64,000 nt of DNA, from the NCBI GenBank assembly GCA_028023455.1, contig JAQFVV010012405.1:8940923-9004922 (forward strand), given 5' to 3'. Position 1 is the stretch's first letter; every line of letters begins with the position of its first letter. Below are positions 33,299 through 45,585 of the stretch, piece after piece. The notes under the pieces were generated by a model, which did no database searches, was not told where the DNA came from, and worked only from the letters and a program-made list of their open reading frames with translations. The DNA is from Epiperipatus broadwayi (Eukaryota > Onychophora > Udeonychophora > Euonychophora > Peripatidae). The translations under genes and the position numbers were made by a program.

Positions 33299-36200
33299 TC
33301 ATCATCATCAACCATTATCAATTCACTGCAGGATGAAGGTCTCTCCAAGTTCAGTCCATCTCCTCCGATATTTAGCTTCTTTTTTCCACATCACCTCTGC
33401 ACACTTTATTATTTCATCCATCCATCTCACATGTGGTCTCTTTCTGGGTCTTTTACAATATATTGTAATCCAGTGTAAGATTTCAGTTGTCCATTTATTA
33501 TCATCTCTTCTAGCAATATGTCTAGCTTAATTCCACTTGTCTTTTAATTTTTTCAATGAAGTCAGTAACACCTGTTTGTTCTTTTACCCATATATTGCAT
33601 TTTCGATCTCTTCCACATCACCTCTGCACACTTTCTTATTTCATCCATCCATCTCACATGTGGTCTCTTTCTGGGTCTTTTACAATATATTGGAATCCAG
33701 TGTAAGATTTCAGTTGTCCATTTATTATTATCTCTTCTAGCAATATGTCTAGCTTAATTCCACTTCAGTCTTTTAATTTTTTCAATGAAGTCAGTAACAC
33801 CTGTTTGTTCTTTTACCCATATATTGCATTTTCGATCTCTTCTTGTTACTCCCAACATGCATCTCTCCATACTTCTTTGAGTGGTCTGAAGTCTCTGTAT
33901 TGCTCTTCTTTTAAATGTCCAAGTCTCAGATCCATAAGTAAGAACTGGTAAAACACATTTATTAAAAACTTTCCTTTTCAAACACATGGGCATATTTCCT
34001 TTTAGTATCAAGTTATTTCTACCAAAAGCACTCTAAGTTTAATTCTATGATTAATTTTATCCATTATGTTTTCATCTGTATTAATAATCCGACCAAGATA
34101 TTTGTAACTGTTAACTTCTTCCAACTCATCATAATCAATCTTAATTTTCATACTTTGAGAAAATCCATTAAGCATTACTTTAGGCTTTTTAACATTTATC
34201 TTTAGTCCTACTTTCATCTGATAACTCCTGCAACATTTCCTGCAGCTATAAAGCATTATTTGCAAAAAAAACTACATCATCTTTAAAATCTAAATGACTT
34301 AAATAATCTCCATTTACTTTCACTCTTTAGCTTCCCATTTTATTCCACAAAATACTTCTTGCAGCACTGTTGCAAAAAGTTTTGGAGATATAGAGTTACC
34401 CTGTCTTACACCCTTCTTAATGTTGATTTTCCCAGTAGCATTATGTAATCTAATTGTTGCTGTTGCATTTTTATAAATATTCTTTAAAATATGACAATAT
34501 TCTGGATCTATACCTTGATGATCCAATGCTTTAAACACTAAAGAAATGTTTATAGAATCAAATGCCCTTTCATAATCTACAAATCTAAAGCACAATGGCA
34601 ATTCATATTCATTTGTCCTTTCTATAACTTCTCTCAATACCTGGATATGATCTACTGTACTAAAACCACTTTTAAATCCAGCTTGTTCTCTTGGTTGGTG
34701 GAAATCCAATGTTCTCTGTAAACGAGTTGTAATTATCTTGGTAAAAATTTTGTATAAAACTGATAAAAGGCTGATGGGTCTGTAATTTCTAATATCTTCT
34801 TTATTACCTTTTTTAAATATTAATATTAATACTGCATTCTTCCAATCATCTGGTACATCTTTATCATTTAGACATTTGGTATATAACTTTGCTAAAACAT
34901 TTTCTATTTCTTCACCTGCTTCTTTTAATATATCAATTATGATTCCATCATTACCTGGATCCTTTCCTTTCTTTATACATTTCATTGTATGTCTCACTTC
35001 TTCATTTAAAATTTTAGGCAATTTGGAAGATGTAATAGATATAGGAGGTACTTGTTCTTTATTACTATATAATTCTTGATAAAAGTCTTCTACCCATTTC
35101 ATGATGTCATCTCCCTTTTTAGTAATAATTTCATCTTTTTATCTTATTGCAGATATAAATTTCCTACTAATACCAAAATGTTGTTTTACACTCTTGAGAC
35201 TTTTATTCTCTTCTACAGCTTTTCTTGCTATTTCACAGTTATACTTTCTTATATCATTTTCAACTCCTTTCTGCACAATTTTACAAAATTCGAGATATTC
35301 AATCCTTTTTAATGCATCATTTTTATATATTTTCATATTCCATCTTTTCTTCATAAATTCTCTAGTCTCAGTAGAAATTTTATTGGTCAGTTGCTACTTT
35401 TTTCTACCAGCTATTTTTGTTGCAGTTTTCAAAAGTATATCAGTTATTTTCATATGAATTTCATTTAAATCGGAATCATGTTCAAAATCTACTAATGCTT
35501 GAAACCGATTTGTAAGTTCTAATTTAAATTTATTAGAATGTTTCTGAAGATTAGGAATATCAATTGTAAATATTGTTTTTCGTAATAATTTTTGTCTCTC
35601 TAGCTTTGCATTAACACGTAACTTACACCTTACTAATCGATGATCACTTCCTGCGTTAAATTTATTAAGAATATTACAATCTTGAAATATGTATTTTTTG
35701 TTAGTCAAAATATAATCCAGTTCTGCTGTACATGTCCATTTCCTTTTAACATTTTTCTCAAAAAAAGAACTCATAATATAAAGTTTTTCTTTTTCTGCAA
35801 ACTCCACAAGTTTATGTCCTCTCTCATTTCTATTATCATAACCAAAATTACCTACAGCACTTTCATTTTCATTCATTTACCAATTCTAGCATTAAAGTCT
35901 CCCATAACAATTTTAAAATGTTGTTTACTCTGATCAAAAGCCTTTTGTACATCCATATAAAAATCTTCTACTACTTCATCACTATGAGAACTTGTTGGAG
36001 CATAAACCTGAATTATCTGCATTTGGTATCTGCTATTAAGTTGTATAACTAATCTTGCCACTCGTCCGATACACCATCAATCTCAACAATGTTGTTCTTC
36101 CACTTTTTATTTATAATGAATCCTACTCCATTTGTTATTTCCAATATTTGTGCTTTTATAATAGAGTACATGTTTACTTTTTAAATCAAATGCCTCTTCA

Positions 36201-36783
36201 CCTTTTTTTCTAACTTCACAAAGTCCAATAATGTCCCATTTAATATAAGATAGTTCTTCTTCTAATTCTTGCAATCTTCCTTCACTTGAAAGTGATCTGC
36301 AGTTGTAAGTACCTAAATAAAAAGTTGTCAACAAATAGCAGCCTGAATCCGCAATCAGGGGATTCTTAGCATCCTCTACCTTCAGCCTCCAACCACTGCC
36401 TTGGTTGGTGACTTTACAGCCTCCTGGGAATAAGGGCCATGATTTATTTTTGTCTGTCATAACTGATAATTATTAGAAAATATTTATCATTTACACATAC
36501 ATTCATTCTATCTTCTCAGGTAACTGAGAAGAAAGATCATGGTGTTTCTTGATCTTAAACTCAGAGGTAAAAAGCCAATAAACTTACCACACTGGCCAAT
36601 GCATGTTGTTGAGCAGCCCATCCATGTTCATACACTATACGAATAATCATATAGTAATAACAGCGGCAATGACAAGAACATATGGAGTGGACATTAGGAA
36701 TTTGCCCTGCTCGATTCCTTTAAGGTCTCCAAGAGGAATCACAGGGTCTCCTTTCAGTTAATAGCAAACTCCTTTCTGCAACC
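33299..36783 (-). mobile_element. Near full-length RTE-like LINE (copy B)
   Basis: Minus orientation: 5' end GGTTGCAG at 36783, 3' tail (GATGAT)n at 33299. It sits inside element A, whose sequence stops at 33298 and resumes at 36784 with an A/T-rich near-duplication (AAAAATTTT). The 3,485-bp length exceeds that of copy 1 because the 3' portion carries a ~227-bp tandem duplication (33386-33612 and 33613-33842). The coding region is fragmented into at least seven frames. Confidence 0.88.
33560..36460 (-). pseudogene. Degenerate EN-RT ORF of copy B
   Basis: The readable pieces in order are the N-terminus and early endonuclease (36460-36107), YAPTSSH/GDFNARIG (36061-35873), the late endonuclease (35876-35394), the linker (35354-35139), and RT fingers to GVRQG (35102-34320). 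The palm follows at about 34270, where the catalytic box reads FKDD instead of FADD, then the thumb and C-terminal part (34265-33754). An 18-bp deletion removes WKHPNE-coding sequence near 35732. The residue pattern PDDW/NDALKR/DSINIS groups it with copy C. Confidence 0.8.
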
Positions 36784-37426
36784 AAAAAAAAAATTTTGTA
36801 TAGAACTGATAATAGATTGATAGGTCTGTAATTTTTAATTTCTTCTTTATCATCTATTTTAAATATTAATACTGTATTCTTTCAATCATCTGGTACATTT
36901 TTATCATTTAGATATTCATTATATAATTTTGCCAACAATTTTTCTATTTCTTCATTTGCTTTTTTTTAAGATATTGATTATTATTCCATCATTATCTGGA
37001 TCTTTTTACTTCTTCATAGATTTAATTGTATGTCATACTTTTTCATTCAAAATTCTGGGCAATTCAGAGGAAGTAGTAATTATAGGGATTACTTTTTGTT
37101 CTTTATTGCTATATAATTCTTGATAAAATTCTTCCACACATTTCATAATGCTATCTTTCTTTTTAGTAATAGTTATGTTTTTTTTTCTTATTGCAGACAC
37201 AAATTTACTATCATAATGTTTTACACTTTTAAAATTTTTTATGGCTTTCATTTTACAAAATTCTAAATATTTAATCCTTTTTAATGGTCATTTTAATATA
37301 TTTTCACCTTTTTCTTTTTTTCATAAATTGCCTTGTCAGTAGAATTTTTTATTAGAAGTATACTTTTATTCTTCTCCTTTACTTCCTTTGCATTTCTAAC
37401 ATATATTCATATATATTTCTTATAAC
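36784..37426 (-). mobile_element. Element A, segment 3
   Basis: Diverged minus-strand RT-finger and linker sequence that picks up where segment 2 ended. It closes at the duplicated ATTTCTTATAAC (37415-37426) beside copy C. Confidence 0.75.
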
Positions 37427-39521
37427 TAGAGAGACAAAAATTATTAAGAAAAACAATATTTACAGATGATATTCCTAATCTTCAGAAACACTCTAATGAA
37501 TTTAAATTAGAACTTACAAATCGGTTTCAAGTATTAGTAGATTTTGAACATGATTCAGATTTGAATGAAATTAATATGAAAATAACTGATACAGTTTTGA
37601 AAACTGCAACAAAGATAGCTAGTAGAAAGAAACAGCAATTGACCAATAAAATTTCTACTACTGAGACTAGAGGATTTATGAAGAAAAGAAGGAATATGAA
37701 GATATACAAAAATGATGCATTAAAAAGAATTGAATATCTCGAATTTTGTAAAATCGTGCGGAAAACAGTTGAAAATGATATAAGAAAGTATAACTGTGAA
37801 CTAGCAAGGAAAGCTGTAGAAGAAAATAAAAGTCTTAAGAATGTAAAACAACATTTTGGTATTGGTAGGAAATTTATATCTGCAATAAGAAAAAAAGATG
37901 GAATTATTACTAAAAGGAGAGATGACATCATGAAATTAGTAGAAGATTTTTATCAAGAATTATATAGTAATAAAGAACAAGTACCTCCTATATCTATTAC
38001 ATCTTTCAAATTGCCCAGAATTTTAAATGAAGAAGTGAGACATGCAATTAAATGTATGAAGAAAGGAAAGGCTCCAGGTAATGATGGAATTATAATTGAT
38101 ATATTAAAAGAAACAGGTGAAGAAATAGAAATTTTTTTAGCAAAGTTATATACCAAATGTCTAAATGATAAAGATGTGCCCGATGATTGAAAGAATGCAG
38201 TAATAATATTAATATTTAAAAAAGGTGATAAAGAAGATATTAGAAATTACAGACCTATCAGCCTTTTATCAGTTTTATATAAAATTTTTACCAAGATAAT
38301 TACTACTCGTCTGCAGAGAACATTGGATTTACACCAACCAAGAGAACAAGCCGGATTTAAAAGTGGTTTTAGTACAGTAGATCATATCCAGGTATTGAGA
38401 GAAGTTATAGAAAGGACAAATGAATATGAGTTGCCATTATGCTTAGGATTTGTAGATTATGAAAAGGCATTTGATTCTATAAACATTTCTTCAGTGATTA
38501 AAGCATTAGATCATCAAGGTATAGATCCAGGATATTGTCATATTTTAAAGAATATTTATAAAAATGCAACAGCAACAATTAGATTACATAATGACACTGG
38601 GGAAGTCAACATTGAGAAAGGTGTAAGACAAGGTGACTCCATATCTCCAAAACTTTTTACAGCAGTGATGCATGAAGTATTTTGTGGATTAAAATGGGAA
38701 ACTAAAGGAGTGAAAGTAAATGGTGATTATTTAAGTCATTTAGATTTTGTAGATGATGTAGTTGTTTTTGCAAATAATGCTTCAGATCTGCAGTAAATGT
38801 TGCAGGAATTATCAGATGAAAGTAGGAAAGTAGGACTAAAGAACATGTTAAAAAGACTAAAGTAATGTTTAATCGATTTGCTCAAAATATGAAAATATAG
38901 ATTGATTATGATGAATTAGAAGAAGTTAACAGTTACAAATACCTTGGTCAGATTATTAATACAGATGGGAACATAATGGAGGAAATTAATCATAGAATTA
39001 AACTTGGTTGGAGTGCTTTTGGTAGAAATAACTTGATACTAAAAGGAAATATGCCTATGTGTTTGGAAAAGGAAGGTTTTTAACAAATGTGTTTTACCAG
39101 TTCTTACTTATGGATCTGAGATGTGGACACTTAATAGAAGAGCAATTCAGAGACTTCAGACCACTCAAAGAAGTATGGAGAGATGTATGTTGGGAGTAAC
39201 AAGAAGAGATCGTAAATGCAATGTACGGGTAAGAGAACAAACAGGTGTTACTGACCTCATTGAAAAAATTAAAAGATTGAAGTGGAGTTGGGCTGGACAT
39301 ATTGTTAGAAGAGATGATAATAGATGGACAATTGAAATTTTAAACTGGATTCCAAGAGATTGTAAAAGACCCAGAAAGAGACTACATGTGAGATGGATGG
39401 ATGAAATAAGAAAGTGTGCAGGGATGATGTGGAGAAGAGAAGCTAAAGATCAGAGAAGATGGATTAAACTTGGAGAGACCTTCATCCTGCAGTGGATTGA
39501 TAATGGTTGATAATGATGATG
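37427..39521 (+). mobile_element. 5'-truncated RTE-like LINE (copy C)
   Basis: It begins at CTAGAGAGACAAAAATTATT-type endonuclease C-terminal sequence and ends in a GATGATGAT tail. A perfect 12-bp TSD ATTTCTTATAAC flanks it (37415-37426; 39522-39533, with the first A ambiguous with the tail). At 2,095 bp it is a classic 5' truncation. It lies inside element A in opposite orientation. Confidence 0.9.
37561..39510 (+). pseudogene. Degenerate RT ORF of copy C
   Basis: Readable RT blocks: linker and fingers 37561-38190, ending at a Trp-to-stop change in the PDDW motif. Then [10 protein letters not shown] through [10 protein letters not shown] (38323-38796), with catalytic FVDD at about 38744-38757 and a Gln-to-stop at 38796. 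The C-terminal part 39121-39510 has GHIVRRDDNRW and ends WIDNG-stop. A frameshift around 38840-38880 removes normal thumb reading. The first two catalytic aspartates remain, but the protein cannot be made whole. Confidence 0.8.
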
Positions 39522-39533
39522 ATTTCTTATAAC

Positions 39534-40797
39534 AACTTTTTTCATATACACTTTAATGCAAAATATTTTTTATAACTTCTTTATTTTCCTGACAGTTTTG
39601 ACTGTCCTGCAGTCTTCATCAGAGGTTCTCAATTTCCTCTATCTTTAGAATTTTTTGTGATTAATTGCTGCTTTTTGTACCAGTTATGTATTAGTTATCT
39701 TCCTATTGGTTTTAATCAAATCTGAACCATTTTAAAAATCTGTTAATATTTTAAAATAATTTGCAACTTCTAATTTAACTTATAGGAATGTTTCTGAAGA
39801 TTAGAGATATCAATCAAAATACAGTTTTTCTAATTATTTTTGTCTTTCTAATTTAGCATTAGTACATATCTTACATCTTTCTAGTCAATAATCACTTCAA
39901 TATTGAATTTATTACAGACATCACAATCTTGAAATACACATTTTCTGTTAATCAAAATATAATCCAATTCTGGAGTATATTTTTAGTTGATTGTTTCCAT
40001 ACTCATTTTTATTTAGCATCTTTTTCAAAAAAAGAATTCATAATATAAAGTTTTCCTCTTTCTGCAAACTCCACAAGTCTGCATTTTCTCACATTTCAAT
40101 GGCCATAACCAAATTTAACTAAAAGTGTATTTACTCTTTAAATGTTTGCCATTTCTAGTATTAAAATCTCTTAAGTCCATATAAAAATCTTCTACTTCTT
40201 TATCAGAATGAGAACTTGTTGTAACATAAACCTGAATTATCTGCATTTGCTATCTACCATTAAATTGAATAATTAATCTTGCCACTCTTTCTGATACACT
40301 ATCAGTCTTCACAATGTTGTTTTTTTCACTTTTTATTCTATTTCACTTATGCATTCTATATTTGTGCTTTTGTCGTAAAGTACTCATATATTAATTATCT
40401 CTTCACTGTTTTGTGTTAACTTCACAAAGTCTAACAATGTACCACTTAATATAGACGTCTTCCAATGCTTGCAATCTTCCTTTATTTGAAATGATTTGTA
40501 CTTCTAAGTATCTAGTAAAAGGCCATCATTAAATGCGAGTCTGGATCCACAATCACCAGACTTGTAGGATCTGTCACTTTAGGTTATTAACCATATTGCC
40601 TTGACTAGTGGCATTATAGCTTATTGAAAATAAGGGCTATAATTTACTTTTGTCTTCATGATGGTAAATCTCTATTAAAAAGGAGTTTATTCACACACAC
40701 GCATTCATTTTGCCTTCAAGAAAACTAAAGTGATATTTAACTATGAGATAACTGAGAAGAAAGACCATGGTGTTTTTTGGAACTAAAACCTCAGGGT
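39534..40797 (-). mobile_element. Element A, segment 4: endonuclease and 5' UTR end
   Basis: A resumes after copy C with diverged endonuclease sequence, then the N-terminal region near 40540-40660. The 5' UTR phrase GAGAAGAAAGACCATGGTGT appears near 40752-40771, after which similarity fades close to the LTR at 40842. Summed with segments 1-3, A measures about 3.1 kb, close to the 3.3-kb full length, so A was once nearly complete. Confidence 0.75.
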
Positions 40798-40841
40798 ATG
40801 TTACATTATGCACATGTGTGTGTGTGTATATATATATATAT

Positions 40842-42786
40842 TGTAATGGTTTATACCCGGCATAACACGTATATAGGTGGTATACGTTTATTACGTATTT
40901 CAAATCTAAGTTTCTGCTCTTTTTATTTAAACGAAAATTATGATGCGAACACACACATATATAGTAGGTTCTACAATATACTCTAATTACTCGCCCAGCA
41001 TATTTATGGAAGACAATTTGACTCCAAGCACCAATCTTACTTACGAGTAAGTAAGAATTATGCTGGGAGAGAATGAGTATCTATTTCTAGTGGATAGAGC
41101 TTATACTTCTGGCTAGCTCACTCAGGGGTAGTGTTTGTTGACTGTGGGAAAGAGGTGCGGGAGCAGATCAAATGCGCACGGAGCGCATAAACAATTCGTT
41201 TTACTTTCTTACTTTTATTCCCAATGCTACTCTTTAATTGTACTATGTAATCTATGCTTTTTTTAAAGAAATTAACACTAAACACACACAATTATACTTA
41301 AACCACTACTTAATATTTATTAATACAAAAAAAATAATAAAACCCAATAGAATCCCGTAATTGGATATTGGTTTGTGCTCGAATACTTAAATGACACGCA
41401 TGTAAATACACATTCGCATAAGTTCATAAATGTAACAAACAAAACATATATATCATAGCATGAAAAATAACGGTAATCAGACATTATCCTGTCTATTCGT
41501 GCATATAGTTATATAGGGTGTTATTTCAACTGTCTCTTTATTTACTTTTAACCCTTTTACGCATTATTTTGCCGAGATATGTTCTCATTCAAGAGGTTAC
41601 TGACATTTACGAAAATATTTGAGTTATCTACTTTATCTCACCCGGGTGTAGATTAATGGTAATTTTCCACTGGCTTCATGCTGCGATGTAATGAGTATGA
41701 TTCCTTTCTTTTGTAGGCTTCCGTAAGGTAATCAAGGGTGTCCGGTGAATGCTGGTCTTTCCATAATTTTAGGAAGGGCTTCACTCCTACATGGACAGCG
41801 ATGATAGTATCTCTGCAGGATGAATGGCAGAGCCTGGTCCATTCTGTTCTTCTACCCCAGCCTGTTCATGATTTACCAAGATATATCAATTTTTTTTACT
41901 AATTTTCCTTCGATCCTGCTTGTGGCAGTCACAGTTCTAGAATCTCTTAAGTTCAGCTTTCCAACTCCAATTAATCATGCTATTGTTCTTTCTTTTTAAT
42001 TAAACCACGTGGTTTGCAAATAGAAAATCTTTTTAATAACTTTTCTTTTTTTGTTTTTATCTATGTTCAGGAATTTCAATTTTACCTTGAGATCCACACT
42101 CAACCGTTCATTGTCTTTTATTTATAACATTTTCTTTTATTAATTAAAACGGCTTTGTCTCGAGATAGTGATCTACAACTTTTCAGGTCCTTTCTTTGCA
42201 ATTAACTTATCTTTTAGAATTTGTAAAATCTTTCCTTAGTCGACTATCTTGAAATCAATTTCTTTTTAAATTAAAATAGCTTTATTCCTTGAGATAGCGA
42301 TCTATAACTTTCTGAATTCTTTATTTCCAATTAACATATCTTTTAGAATTTGTAAAATCTTTCCTTTAGTCATCCATCTTGGAATCAATTTCTTTCCAAA
42401 TTAAAAGAGCTTTATTCCTTGAGATAGTGATGTATAACTTTCTGAATTCTTTATTTCCAATTAACATATCTTTTAGAATTTGTAAAATCTTTCCTTTAGT
42501 CGTCCATCTTAGAATCAATTTCTTTTTACGGATCCATTACATTTATTTGCCCATGCAGCAATATAAACACGCATATAAACAAAATATAAGAGCACAAACC
42601 ATATAATCCCCCATCCCTTTTATGTTTCAAACTATTTTTATTTACTTACTTAAAATATATACACACACACATACAAAAACAACGAGAAAAAAAAAACAAC
42701 TTAATATTACAATTGATTTGAGTATATATGTATGCTTGCTGGTATCATCCTATGACTTAGAACAGGGTTTGAACTCAGCCCTGTTA
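40842..42786 (-). repeat. 3' LTR
   Basis: It begins TGTAATGG and ends CCTGTTA on the plus strand. It contains a stem CCCAGCAT (40994-41001)/ATGCTGGG (41060-41067) enclosing the near-perfect palindrome CTTACTTACGAGTAAGTAAG (41036-41055). Its ~130-bp tandem repeats lie at about 42130-42530, three units, spaced 129 and 130 bp at CTTTTAGAATTTG (42211, 42340, 42470). Confidence 0.85.
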
Positions 42787-43640
42787 TAATACCCCCCCAT
42801 TGAAAGCCTTTAAATACCGTTTTAGTATTTAAATGGCTCACTCCTAAAACCCAAAATAATTTTAAATAATTCTAAAAAGAAAATACGCATCTTCTTGAAT
42901 CGACTTGCCTTGCCTTTTTTTTTTTCTGCAACTTTAGAACCAAAGAGTAAAATGACCAATAACCCTGCGATATACAATGGATCCGATCACCACTCACGTG
43001 CACACTGCCTGTGATGCACAATGTATAGCTAACCCCCATTCTGACTGTATTCACATGACCCCGAAAAAAAAAACTTTTATGTCTAAAAAAAAACTATTAT
43101 TATTATTTTTTTTTATTATTATTAAAAGAAAGACTTTTCTAACTACACTCTGCTGCTTCCAAGTCTTAGGAGTGTAGATAGTTAGAATGATACCTGGCTG
43201 TTATTTTGAGCCTTCAGGTTCTGTATGGGTTGCCCTCTACCTTGCTCACTTTTGGAGTCTTACAAGTGAGACTGTATGTAATTGCCATGCTCACTTTGGA
43301 GTCTTATCGGCTGAATTAACAGACTTTTAGCACCTGCATCCTACGTTATAGTTCGACCATGTCAGAAATAGCAGCAGCCACACACAGCGCACAACACACA
43401 ATGTGATCGATCCAGCAGTCAAACTCACCATCCACTGACAGAATTGCGAGACCACTTCACTAACTCTCTAAGTTTACAAGCATGAAACAAAAGAAACAAA
43501 AAAATCTACTTTTCTCTTTTACTCAATTTTATATAAAATCTCATATAATAATATTATAAATGTTAACCCACTACCTAGCAATAATGATAAAAACAAAGAG
43601 AACAAAAAAAAAACTTTCTAGAATCAGCGTCCATTTTCGT
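42787..43640. other. 3' untranslated interior of the LTR element
   Basis: It contains the PPT next to the left LTR, poly-T/poly-A runs at about 43062-43125 and a pair of similar phrases (TTGCTCACTTTTGGAGTCTTA / ATGCTCACTTTGGAGTCTTA) near 43238 and 43288. I see no coding remains of pol. Confidence 0.5.
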
Positions 43641-43647
43641 GATTTGT

Positions 43648-44728
43648 TTATTTGCCCTCTTTTGGCATTGGTGAACTTGAGTACTTTCCTTGACCATAAT
43701 TTGGCTTGCTCGGTGGTCTCCGCTCTTCACAATCATCCTGCCATTTTAGTCGAGTACTGCTATACCCTCTTCTGGGATCCTGTGGGTTCCAATCTAACCT
43801 CTGTTCTCTTTCCCCAAATCTGACAACTCATGCTCTGTGAGGCTCTTTTTCTTGATCCATCGGCCTGTCATAATCATAGGCACTCATATCTATTGCTTCT
43901 AGTACCTTGGCCATTTCCTCAATTGATGCTTTTCTCATCCCAAACATAATTTGCTCCACTTTCATTGGCAGATTATGCCTTACGATTTGTACAATGTTAC
44001 TTTCAGTTAAATTGCATGCATCTACTGTCCGCAGCTTCACCACCTGCCGATAAATGAATTGGGAATAGCTTTCTTGGCCCCCTTACCTATATTTCTTTTG
44101 CATAACCCATTATCTGGTTAGCTCCTGGCAATCCTCAGACCAAAAAATACCCCTCACCTCTTTCTGATATCCTTTGAAGGTTGTGGGATGTTGCAATAAT
44201 GAATCCCACCAGATCTGCGCGTTTTCAGTTAAATGGCTGGACGCTATCGCAATTTTGCTTTCTTCATCCATCGGGTTGATACTGAAGTATCTCCTCAAGC
44301 TCTGCAGGTGCTCTACAGAAGCTTCTCCCATTTGGCTGGTGAATGGCCGAATGCTTAGAAATTGGTTGACGTTGGCCTGCACAGTTACATATTTCATAGT
44401 AGTTTCCCGTGTTCCTGCTACTTTTACCTTATCTCCCTGTTTTTTTCTCTTCGCACTCACTCTGATTTTCTTCTACTTTCTTTTTTCTAGACTTCTCGTC
44501 TTTATGTATAATTTCCTCCTCTACTGGCTCTTCCTCGCTCTCTTCCCTTATACACTTATCTGCTTTCCCTTCTATTTTCCGTTCTAACTCTTGAAATCTT
44601 TTCTCAATCCTTTCCTCTAATTCCTGAAATCTCCTTTCTATTCTTTCCATAATAACTTCGATCATGCTCAATTCTCTCTCCTTTTCTTCCTTCTGCTGAT
44701 CCATTTTTTTCTTTGATCTTGTTATCAT
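43648..44728 (-). pseudogene. Degenerate retrotransposon gag
   Basis: It starts MITRSKKKMDQQKEEKEREL at 44728 with a long charged coiled coil (residues ~10-70). One frameshift near 44430-44460 separates this from the gag core: FLSIRPFTSQ, EHLQSLRRYF, HLTENAQIWW and KGYQKEVRGIFW, the pattern of Gypsy-type gag proteins. Two stops interrupt near 44085-44110, a third (TGA in a former CGA-like context) at 43828-43830, after which a basic, Arg/Pro-rich tail stays open to the stop at 43648-43650. No CCHC zinc knuckle is seen. Three stops plus a frameshift make it non-functional. Confidence 0.75.
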
Positions 44729-45585
44729 TCACTTTATTTTACTCTATTTTTAGATATCTATCACTATTTCTAATAATGATTAATTATAACGATTTTGTAT
44801 TACTATTTCTATATCAGATGCACTAGACCTGCTCTCCATCCCCGAAGTACTGTGTCCTCTGTCTAATTTTTCTATCTAGCCCCTTTCAACCCTATTCCTT
44901 AATGTCTTTCTTTATATTTCACCGAGACGATTTGTATTTCATGTTACTTTGCTTATTAAACTAAAATAGTAACTTATTCAAAATGAATCCACAGATTTCT
45001 AGCACTAGCTGTATATTATAATATGCCCTTTCATGGGTAAAACTGTTCAACAAATATTAATCTCATAATCGCATACACATATATGAAATGGATCAACAAA
45101 AAAAAAATCAGATGTATTGTTTAGATGTATATATATCAGAGTTCATGTAAAACATAGTCAATACAATGCTTTCTAAAGTTAATCACTCTCAATTATATCA
45201 AATTAAAAATTATGAAAGTTTTATTTATTCACTTTTGTAAATGTCAAAAGTAGTTAAATATTTAATATAATAAGAAAAATCTTAAACAGAAAATAAAACT
45301 CGAATATATAATATTATTTCCCTGCAAATCAAAACACTAAAATTTCCACGGACTGTTCAAATGTGATTTTAACCTGATTAATTTCAATATAGATAAAGTA
45401 AAATTGCCAGCAATAATTCATCTACACAAGCTATATTTTATAGCTCTTATATTGTATTTTTTTCTTTTTTTTATTATATAAAACCATATAAAGCAAAACT
45501 CCATAGTAAACTGTTTTATTTAACTTATATTCTATCCCCCTCCCCTACTTTCCACTCTTCGAAAGCTCCTTCATTGGTGCGCCAT

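Noticed and set aside
34876-36000. Plus-strand ORFs of 67-118 codons across RTE copies, similar in all copies
   Set aside because: They are antisense shadows of the EN-RT frame: rich in Phe/Ile/Leu/Ser as expected from the complement of Lys/Glu-rich coding, and conserved only because the sense protein is.
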